NCBI GenBank assembly: GCA_004144935.1
Contig: SDZP01000173.1
Location: forward strand, 1-7,213
Direction of reading: 5' to 3'
Source of the DNA: Caulobacteraceae bacterium
Lineage (GTDB): Bacteria > Pseudomonadota > Alphaproteobacteria > Caulobacterales > Caulobacteraceae
DNA length: 7,213 bases
The notes beneath the pieces are model-generated. The model searched no databases and was not told where the DNA came from. It saw nothing but the letters and a program-made list of their open reading frames with translations. Made by a program: the position numbers and the translations under genes. Of the stretch, positions 1 to 5,417 are shown in pieces (the first letter of the stretch is position 1; the number at the start of each line of letters is the position of its first letter).

Positions 1-1619
1 ATCTACGACGGCACGGGCGGCGCGCCCTATCTGGGCGACGTGGCCATCGACGGCGACCGGATCGTCAAGGTCGGCAAGGTTTCCGGACGCGGAACCCGCG
101 AGATTGACGCCAGCGGCAAGGCGGTCTCGCCCGGCTTCATCAACATGCTGTCCTGGGCCACCGAGAGCCTGATCGCCGACGGGCGGGGACTGTCGGACCT
201 CAAGCAGGGGGTGACCCTGGAGGTGATGGGCGAAGGCTCGTCCATGGGGCCGCTCAATCCGGCGATGCTGGCCCAGGAGGCCGGGCGGCAGGGCGACATC
301 AGGTATCCGATCACCTGGACCACCCTGGGCGGCTATCTCGAGGGAATGGAAAAGCGCGGCGTGGCGCTGAACGTCGCCTCGATGATCGGGGCCGAGACGG
401 CGCGGACCTACGTCCTGGGCGAGGGGGACGTGGACCCGACGCCGCCGCAACTTGTCGCCATGCGCGGGCTGGTGGTGCAGGCGATGGAGGAGGGGCCCTG
501 GGGGTCGGGTCCTCGCTCATCTATGCGCCGGGCAACTATGCCGAGACGGACGAGCTGGTGGCGCTGGCCGCCGAGGCGGGACGCTGCGGCGGCATCTACG
601 CCAGCCACATGCGCTACGAGAGCGACCGGCTGCTCGACGGGATCGACGAGCTGATCGACATCTCCCGCCGGTCCGGCGCGCCGGGCGAAATCTGGCACCT
701 GAAGCAGGCGGGCAGGAGCAACTGGAACAAGCTGGATCCGGTCATCGCCCGCATCGAGGCGGCGCGGGCGTCCGGCCTGCGCATCACCGCCAACATGTAC
801 AGCTATACCGCCGGCTCGACCGGCTTCGACGCCGCCATGCCGCCCTGGGTGCAGGCCGGCGGCCGCGAGGCCTGGATCGCCCGGCTGAAGGACCCGGCCA
901 CCCGGGCCAGGGTGATCGCCGAGATGCGCGACCCCAAGGCGCCATACGAGAACCTCTACCGCCATGCCGGGGCCGAGGGGACGATCATGGTCGGCTTCCG
1001 CAGCGAGGCCCTGAAACCCCTGACCGGCCGCACCCTGGCCGACTACGCAAAGGAGAAGGGCGTCTCGCCGGAGGACGCCATGATCGACCTGGTCATCGCC
1101 GACGGCAGTCGGGTTCAGGTGGTCTATTTCCTGATGAGCGAGGAGAACGTCAAACGCCAGACGGGCCTGCCGTGGATGAGCTTCGGCTCCGACGCCGCCG
1201 CCCTGGCGCCGGAGGGGGTGTTCCTGAAATCCTCGACCCATCCCCGCGCCTACGGCAACTTCGCCCGGGTGCTGGGGAAGTACAGCCGCGATGAGAAGGC
1301 GCTCTCCCTGCCCGAGGCGGTGCGGCGGCTGAGCGGCTTTCCGGCCCAGAACCTCGGGCTGCGCGAGCGGGGCCTTCTGAAGACCGGCTACTTCGCCGAC
1401 GTGGTGGTCTTCGATCCGGCGACGGTCGCCGACCACGCCACCTATGACAATCCGCGGCAGTACGCGACCGGGGTCTCCGAGGTGGTCGTCAATGGACAGG
1501 TCGCCCTGGCCGGCGGCGAGCCCACCGGCGCAAACGGCGGCCGTTTCGTACGCGGCCGGGCCTGGACCGGCTGGAAGGACGGCGGTTGCCGCAAGTCGGC
1601 GACGGCCTGGAGCTGGTAG
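1..1619 (+). pseudogene. D-aminoacylase / N-acyl-D-amino-acid deacylase family amidohydrolase, 5'-partial and frameshifted
   Basis: Members of this metal-dependent amidohydrolase family (COG3653) remove acyl groups from N-acyl-D-amino acids. The gene enters from the left in frame 1, with IYDGTGGAPYLGDVAIDGDR typical of the family N-terminus. It must switch to frame 3 near 492-495. Restoring one G in GAGGAGGGGCCC gives a continuous GALGVGSSLIYAPGNYAETD, the expected family sequence. Without it, frame 1 reads unrelated residues to a TGA at 652-654. Downstream, frame 3 carries the metal-ligand His in SHMRYE (606-608), the second His in IWHLKQ (696-698), the catalytic-type Asp in FGSD (1191-1193) and the HPRAYG signature (from 1239), ending at TAG 1617-1619. 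The usual HxH after PGFI is absent: the sequence there is NMLSW, with Leu at 148 and Trp at 154, as I recall for a distinct subfamily. The usual zinc-binding Cys is Gly at 235. The start codon lies before the window. The shift may be a true null mutation or a homopolymer-type sequencing error. Confidence 0.85.
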
Positions 1620-1620
1620 T

Positions 1621-2850
1621 CTAGAGGCTCACGGCCCAGGCCCAGACGACCCAGACGCTGAAGGCGAGAGTCCCGACGGCGAGGACCTGGGTCCCGACCC
1701 GCCGGGCAGGATCGCCGATCAGCCGCGCCTCGCGGACCAGGGCGGCGCAGCAGAGGACATAGGCCAGCATGGTGCTGGCCACCGTCGCGCCGATCAGCAC
1801 GTTCAATTGTTTGGCCAGCGTGGGCGAGGCGGTCAGCAGGGCGACCAGCGACATCAGGACGCCGGTGACGATGATGCCGCGCCGGGGCAGGACGGCCGGA
1901 TCGGTCTCGGTCAGCAGCTTCGGAAAATAGCCGACACCGGCGCCGGCCCGCGCCGTCTCGGCGGTGACCAGGATCCAGCCGGCCAGGGTGCCGCTGGTCT
2001 TGACCACCGCGAACACCGCCACCAGCACGCCCGCCACCGGCCCGGCCAGGCGGGCGACCACGTCGGCGAAGGGGGCGGTGGATCTGGCCAGCTCGGCCGG
2101 CGGCATGACCCCCTGCACGGCCACGCAGGCGGCGATGTAGACGACGGTGGCGATGGCGATGCCGCCCATGGCGGCGATCGGGATGTCTCGGGCCGGGTTC
2201 TGCACCTTGGCCGCGATGGCGTTGGCGCACTCCATGCCGAGGAAGGCCCAGAAGATCAGCAGCACCATGCCGGGCACGTTCTGCAGCACCGGCTTGCCGG
2301 TCGGGTTCCAGCTGGCGGCGAAGAGGTCCGGATTGAAGGCGAAGAGGCCAAAGCCGATGGCGGCCAGGATCGGCAGCAGGCCCAGCACCAGCGCCACCCC
2401 GCCCAGCCGTGTCACCATCCGGGGGCCCAGCAGATTGAGCAGGGTGAAGACCCAGATCACGAACAGCAGGGCCAGCAGGGTGGGCAGGGGGCCGCCGAGG
2501 CCAGGGATCAGTGAGGTCAGATAGCCCACCGCCGTCAGGCCGATGGCGACGTTGCTGAGTGGGCAGCCGATCCAATAGGAGAACCAGGTGACGAAACCGA
2601 GGAAGGGATGCAGCGCCGTGCGGGCATAGGCATGGATGCCGTCCGCCTCCGGCCGCAGCCGCCCGAGAATGGCGAACACCGCCGCCAGGGCGACGCCGCC
2701 GGCGGCGGAGACCAGCCAGCCCACCAGGCTGGAGGTGCCGAACGGGGCGATGGAGGCGGGGAGGATGTAGATCCCCGCGCCGATCATGTTGCCCGCCACC
2801 AGAAAGGTCGCCAGCAGGGGGCCGATGCGGCGGGGTTCGATCAGGCTCAT
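1621..2850 (-). CDS. APC-superfamily amino acid permease, AdiC/PotE-like, apparently lacking the last membrane helix
   Basis: Inner-membrane amino acid or polyamine transporter of 409 residues. It aligns by eye almost residue for residue with E. coli AdiC, the arginine/agmatine antiporter, recalled from memory. GNMIGAG at 20-26 is the unwound TM1 substrate motif. N100 matches AdiC N101, W201 matches W202, E207 matches E208, and W292 in TLAGW matches W293. NPARDIPIA at 218-226 and GYFPKLL at 307-313 are also family-typical. The ATG at 2848-2850 is chosen because homology begins at once; an upstream GGAA is a weak ribosome site, and in-frame sequence to 3138 does not look like a permease. AdiC has 445 residues and 12 helices. 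This protein stops right after the TM11-like segment (TLAFSVWVVWAW), so TM12 is missing. Substrate specificity cannot be fixed: basic amino acid or polyamine exchange is likely. Its stop codon lies one base from that of the converging amidohydrolase, with no terminator between. Confidence 0.94.
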   Translation of the reverse strand: MSLIEPRRIGPLLATFLVAGNMIGAGIYILPASIAPFGTSSLVGWLVSAAGGVALAAVFAILGRLRPEADGIHAYARTALHPFLGFVTWFSYWIGCPLSNVAIGLTAVGYLTSLIPGLGGPLPTLLALLFVIWVFTLLNLLGPRMVTRLGGVALVLGLLPILAAIGFGLFAFNPDLFAASWNPTGKPVLQNVPGMVLLIFWAFLGMECANAIAAKVQNPARDIPIAAMGGIAIATVVYIAACVAVQGVMPPAELARSTAPFADVVARLAGPVAGVLVAVFAVVKTSGTLAGWILVTAETARAGAGVGYFPKLLTETDPAVLPRRGIIVTGVLMSLVALLTASPTLAKQLNVLIGATVASTMLAYVLCCAALVREARLIGDPARRVGTQVLAVGTLAFSVWVVWAWAVSL

Positions 2851-3162
2851 GGGCAAAGTTCCGCATGACAGGTAACGCCGGTCAATGGACACAGACTGGG
2901 GAGGGGGCGGATGGCTGCGGAACAGGCAGGCCAGGGGCTTATCGAAGCGGCCTCCATCATAGCCGGGTTGCCGGATGGGAGGGAGAGAATGCTGTCCAAG
3001 CGATTGTTTTAGCGTGACTTTCGCGTGGGCCAGCTGTTGCTGGATGTGGGCTACGGCGTAGCCTGGCTGTAGGCCATACCTCAGGGGATGTGGGCCACTT
3101 AGAGGCCTCGCCGGCCTACGCCGGAGCCGGTGTGGCAAAGCGCCCGATTTGGGGCAATCTGT

Positions 3163-3178
3163 ATATGTCTAGACATAT
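3163..3178. promoter_or_regulatory. 16-bp perfect palindrome, possible operator
   Basis: ATATGTCTAGACATAT is a perfect inverted repeat in a locally AT-rich patch of otherwise GC-rich DNA, which is typical of a dimeric regulator's binding site. It lies 312 bp upstream of the permease start and about 310 bp upstream of the ECF41 promoter, so the target promoter is not obvious. I do not recognise the cognate regulator. It could instead be a remnant edge of an inserted element. Confidence 0.4.
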
Positions 3179-3263
3179 TCATCTTCCCGGCTCCTCTCCT
3201 CGCGAGCGGCCGGTTAACCGCGCATGACCCGTCGGACATCTCGTGACGGCGATTGGCCTCAGG

Positions 3264-3316
3264 ACTGCCTTCTCCCCTTGCGGGAGAAGGTGGCCCCGAA
3301 GGGGTCGGATGAGGGG
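3264..3316 (+). repeat. REP-like 53-bp element, copy 1, forward orientation
   Basis: This element runs from ACTGC to GGATGAGGGG and contains two hairpins. Hairpin A is CCTTCTCCC (3268-3276) pairing with GGGAGAAGG (3282-3290) around a 5-base loop. Hairpin B is CCCC (3294-3297) pairing with GGGG (3301-3304) around GAA, extendable by two more pairs including one G-T. A near-identical copy in inverted orientation lies 58 bp away. This type of CTTCTCCC-rich element is, from memory, abundant between genes in Caulobacter relatives. It is non-coding. Confidence 0.82.
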
Positions 3317-3374
3317 TTGAAGACTCTCAACGGTGCGACCGATGGGGGACGCCGCATCCGTGCAAGCAGTGCCA

Positions 3375-3427
3375 CCCCTCATCCGGCGGCTTCGCCGCCA
3401 CCTTCTCCCGCAAGGGGAGAAAGCAGT
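3375..3427 (-). repeat. REP-like 53-bp element, copy 2, inverted orientation
   Basis: Reading the reverse strand gives the same element as at 3264-3316, with the outer arms and hairpin A nearly identical (one C-to-T change turns a G-C pair into a G-T pair). Hairpin B differs in sequence but keeps its fold: GGCGGC (3385-3390) pairs with GCCGCC (3394-3399) around TTC, where copy 1 has CCCC/GGGG. These compensatory changes indicate that the hairpin itself is conserved. Together the two copies form a long inverted repeat that could fold as a cruciform or, in RNA, a roughly 160-nt stem-loop between the divergent genes. Confidence 0.82.
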
Positions 3428-3487
3428 CCCGAGGCAGCTTTACGGATATTCGAGCCCACAGGGGGGAGGCGGCCGGTTTTCGGGCCG

Positions 3488-3514
3488 TGTCACAGAACCC
3501 ACCCCCGCCTCGTC
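3488..3514 (+). promoter_or_regulatory. ECF41-type sigma factor promoter
   Basis: TGTCACA (3488-3494) and CGTC (3511-3514) are separated by exactly 16 bases. This is the promoter signature published for ECF41 sigma factors (TGTCACA in the -35 region and CGTC in the -10 region). It lies 22 bp before the ATG at 3537 and 12 bp before the Shine-Dalgarno GGAG, leaving room for a short leader. The ECF41 sigma gene is the third gene downstream, which implies autoregulation of the operon. I did not notice a second such pair in the window. Confidence 0.85.
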
Positions 3515-3536
3515 ATCCTTTCAAACGGAGCTGAAG

Positions 3537-3920
3537 ATGACCCGCTGGATCGCTGCCCTGCTTGCCCTGCTGCTCGTCGCCAACGGCGTCTGGATGCTGG
3601 CCACGCCGCAGCCCTGGTACGACACCGTGCCGGGGGTGGCGCTGACCGGGTTGTTCAATCCGCACTTCGTGCGCGACATCGGCATGGCCTACCTGACCGT
3701 GGCCGGCGGCCTGGCCTGGTTCGCCTGGCGGCCGGTCCAGGGCTGGCCGGCGCTGGTGCTCGCCGCCACCTTCCTGGCCCTGCACGCCTCGATCCATGTG
3801 GTCGATAGCGCCTGCGGGCCCGGGCCGCTGCAGAGCGTCCTGCGCGACCTGCCGGGGGTCTACCTGCCGCCGCTGATCGCCGGCGCCATCGCCTTTTTCA
3901 ACCGACCCAAAGGAGCCTGA
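3537..3920 (+). CDS. Small polytopic membrane protein, first gene of the ECF41 operon
   Basis: This 127-residue protein has about four hydrophobic segments (roughly 5-23, 46-66, 70-90 and 107-122) and should sit in the inner membrane. Its function is unknown. A charged and aromatic motif, TGLFNPHFVRDIGMAYL (37-53), and the His-rich ALHASIHVVD (81-90) look like conserved family features rather than random membrane sequence. I recall similar short membrane proteins near carboxymuconolactone decarboxylase-like genes. The ATG at 3537 is chosen because GGAG (3527-3530) lies six bases upstream and the ECF41 promoter just before that; an open frame back to 3333 would run through the repeat. Its TGA (3918-3920) is three bases from the next ATG, so the two genes are almost certainly co-transcribed and translationally linked. 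It may take part in the redox or stress response the sigma factor controls. Confidence 0.87.
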   Translation: MTRWIAALLALLLVANGVWMLATPQPWYDTVPGVALTGLFNPHFVRDIGMAYLTVAGGLAWFAWRPVQGWPALVLAATFLALHASIHVVDSACGPGPLQSVLRDLPGVYLPPLIAGAIAFFNRPKGA

Positions 3921-3923
3921 TCC

Positions 3924-4523
3924 ATGCTCAAGGCCTGGCTTGCCCGAACCATCTCCCGCTTCGAGACACAGTGGAATTACGACGCCAGCTACATGCGCGA
4001 CCTGCTCGACGCCGGCGCCGGGCGGTTCGTCCGTTTCGGCCTGGTGGCAAGCCTGGGGCACGGGACCGCCGCGCCGCTCGAGGCCAGGGCCGCCGCCAGC
4101 ATCCTGGCGACCCTGCGCGAGGACTGCGGGCCCTGCACCCAGATCGGCGTCGACATGGCCGAGAAGGGCGGCGTCGATCCGGCCGTGCTGCGGGCCATCC
4201 TGGCCGGCGACTGCGCCGCGATGAGCGAGGCGGCGGCGATCGGCTATCGCTTTGCCGGCGCGGTGCTGGACCATGACGGCCCTGCCGCCGACGAACTGCG
4301 CGTGGTCATCGAGACCCTGTGGGGCAAATCCGCCGTCGTCGACCTGTCGCTGGCCATCACCGTGGGCCGCATCTATCCGACCGTGAAGTTCGGGCTGGGA
4401 CATGCCAAAACCTGCTCGCGGGTCACCGTCTCCGGCGCGCCCGTCCCGTTTCACAGCCCGGAACCGAGCGCCTCCAGCCAAAGTGGACACCGGTTTGGCG
4501 TTAAGGAGGCGCTCCATGCATAG
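3924..4523 (+). CDS. Carboxymuconolactone decarboxylase / AhpD-like family protein
   Basis: This 199-residue, probably cytoplasmic alpha-helical protein is of the carboxymuconolactone decarboxylase superfamily. C68-G-P-C71 preceded by E66-D (REDCGPCTQ) matches the redox CXXC of AhpD-like peroxidase-type members. The AhpD His four residues after the second Cys is not present (Val at that point), so decarboxylase or peroxidase chemistry is not established. The core ends with the family-like RIYPTVKFGLGHAKTCSRV (149-167). Residues from about 170 on look unrelated and are largely encoded by a hairpin repeat (4466-4514), so the original stop may have been lost. A strong AAAGGAG (3909-3915) eight bases before the ATG fixes the start. 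It follows the membrane protein by three bases and precedes the sigma gene by 33 bases. Carboxymuconolactone decarboxylase genes are classic ECF41 neighbours and targets, which supports a shared regulon. Confidence 0.92.
   Translation: MLKAWLARTISRFETQWNYDASYMRDLLDAGAGRFVRFGLVASLGHGTAAPLEARAAASILATLREDCGPCTQIGVDMAEKGGVDPAVLRAILAGDCAAMSEAAAIGYRFAGAVLDHDGPAADELRVVIETLWGKSAVVDLSLAITVGRIYPTVKFGLGHAKTCSRVTVSGAPVPFHSPEPSASSQSGHRFGVKEALHA
4466..4514. repeat. Hairpin repeat with AAGTGGACACCGGTTT core, overlapping the 3' end of the preceding gene
   Basis: GAGCGCCTCC (4466-4475) and GGAGGCGCTC (4505-4514) are perfect 10-bp inverted arms. Nested inside, GCCAAA (4477-4482) pairs with TTTGGC (4494-4499). 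The core AAGTGGACACCGGTTT resembles a short dispersed repeat I recall as frequent in intergenic DNA of alphaproteobacteria. Here it is read in frame as residues about 181-197 of the carboxymuconolactone decarboxylase-like protein, and the stop falls just beyond it. In RNA it would form a strong stem between the second and third genes. No U-run follows, so it is not a standard terminator. Confidence 0.7.
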
Positions 4524-4527
4524 TGAC

Positions 4528-4548
4528 GAACCTTTCGGAAAAAGGTTC
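4528..4548 (+). promoter_or_regulatory. Hairpin directly before the sigma factor start codon
   Basis: GAACCTTT (4528-4535) pairs perfectly with AAAGGTTC (4541-4548) around a five-base CGGAA loop. The stem ends eight bases before the ATG at 4557. The only Shine-Dalgarno-like sequence is GGGG (4549-4552), immediately after the stem. In mRNA the hairpin could hinder ribosome entry, or hold sigma synthesis below that of the upstream genes. It lacks a U-tract, so termination is less likely. Confidence 0.55.
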
Positions 4549-4556
4549 GGGGCTGC

Positions 4557-5417
4557 ATGAGCGACGTCGCCGCCTTCGAAGCCCAGCGTCCCCGCCTGAA
4601 GCGGCTGGCCTACCGCATGCTGGGCTCGGTCAGCGAGGCGGAGGACGTCGTGCAGGACGCCTGGCTGCGCTGGGACCGGGCGGGGGAGGCGGCGCGCGAG
4701 CCGGCCGCCTGGCTGACCCAGACCACGGCGCGGCTCTGCCTTGACCGGCTGAAGTCGGCGCGGGCGCGGCGGGAGACCTATGTCGGCCCCTGGCTGCCCG
4801 AGCCGCTGATCGAGGAGGAGCCGGCTGATCCGCTGGAGCGGGCCGAGGACGTCTCGGTCGCCTTCCTGCTGGCCCTGGAGCGGCTGTCGCCGCTGGAACG
4901 GGCCGTGTTCCTGCTGCACGACGTCTTCGACCAGGACTATGGCCAGGTGGCCATGGCGCTCGGCCGCGACGAGGCGGCCTGCCGGCAGCTGGCCAGCCGG
5001 GCGCGGGGACATCTGAAGGAGGCGCGGCCGCGCTACAGCGTGCCGCAGGACCAGGCCATGCGGCTGGCAGCGGCCTTCATGAGCGCCTCGGCCAGCCAGG
5101 ACTTCTCTGCCCTGGGCGCGCTGCTGGCCGAGGACGCGGTGCTGATCTCCGACGGCGGCGGCAAGCGGCCGGCGGCGCTGCGGCCGATGGTCGGACGGGC
5201 CGATGTGCTGGCCCTGCTCAAGGGGCTGGCCTGGCGCGGCGGGCTGCCCGGCATCGAGGCCATGCGGCCGGCGCGGATCAACGGCCTGCCGGGCGTGATC
5301 ATGAAGAACCCCGATGGGCTGACCACCATGGCCTTCGAGTGCAATGCGCAAGGCCTGCTGGCGGCCATCTACATCATCAGGAACCCGGAGAAGCTGGCCC
5401 ACCTCTCGGCAGGCTGA
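4557..5417 (+). CDS. ECF sigma factor of the ECF41 (SigJ-like) group with fused SnoaL-like regulatory domain
   Basis: RNA polymerase sigma factor of 286 residues. Region sigma-2 covers about 7-75 (LAYRMLGSVSEAEDVVQDAW is a classic region 2 core). The ECF41 linker signature WLPEP is at 79-83. Region sigma-4 covers about 104-155 (LSPLERAVFLLHDVF, then helix-turn-helix AACRQLASRAR). A C-terminal SnoaL/NTF2-like domain covers about 165-280. ECF41 hallmarks are seen as DGGGK (199-203) and NPEKL (276-280, NPDKL in most members). In this group no separate anti-sigma factor is used: the fused C-terminal domain modulates activity and the NPDKL end matters for it. The inducing signal is generally unknown. 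The likely target promoter lies at 3488-3514, ahead of its own operon. The start has a weak ribosome site and a hairpin just upstream. The last 41 bp overlap the converging transporter gene. Confidence 0.96.
   Translation: MSDVAAFEAQRPRLKRLAYRMLGSVSEAEDVVQDAWLRWDRAGEAAREPAAWLTQTTARLCLDRLKSARARRETYVGPWLPEPLIEEEPADPLERAEDVSVAFLLALERLSPLERAVFLLHDVFDQDYGQVAMALGRDEAACRQLASRARGHLKEARPRYSVPQDQAMRLAAAFMSASASQDFSALGALLAEDAVLISDGGGKRPAALRPMVGRADVLALLKGLAWRGGLPGIEAMRPARINGLPGVIMKNPDGLTTMAFECNAQGLLAAIYIIRNPEKLAHLSAG

Larger units (their letters stand above)
2851..3536. other. Gene-free intergenic stretch of 686 bp
   Basis: No convincing gene is seen here. It separates the divergently transcribed permease and ECF41 operon. 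From left to right it holds the permease leader, a short reverse-strand stretch resembling a tyrosine recombinase C-terminus (about 2990-3100), a 16-bp palindrome (3163-3178), two inverted REP-like elements (3264-3316 and 3375-3427) and the ECF41-type promoter (3488-3514). Open frames across it are low-complexity or cross the repeats. The long in-frame extension upstream of the permease start is not conserved-looking permease sequence. Confidence 0.7.

Noticed and set aside
1442..2866. 474-residue reverse-strand open frame over the permease
   Set aside because: An alternate frame of the permease gene, Arg/Gly/Pro-rich with no recognisable domain. The permease frame is clearly real.
2860..2885. 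TTGACC on the reverse strand as a permease -35 element
   Set aside because: A suitable -10 element at 16-18 bases was not found, so the promoter is unsupported.
2851..3138. In-frame upstream extension of the permease (96 extra residues)
   Set aside because: The extension is Pro/Arg/His-rich and unlike any permease N-terminus. Family homology starts at the ATG at 2848-2850.
3317..3374. CRISPR-like arrangement of repeat-spacer-repeat
   Set aside because: There are only two copies, they are in opposite orientation, and the interval is a single 58-bp stretch. This fits a REP pair, not an array.
3333..3536. Longer start for the 127-residue membrane protein
   Set aside because: The extension runs through the inverted repeat and the ECF41 promoter. 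The start at 3537 has a well-placed GGAG.
4448..4478. TTTCACA as a second ECF41 -35 element before the sigma gene
   Set aside because: No CGTC lies 16 or 17 bases downstream, and the first base of the motif differs.
4528..4548. Rho-independent terminator between the second gene and the sigma gene
   Set aside because: The stem is good but is followed by GGGGC rather than a T-run, and lies within the ribosome-binding region of the next gene.
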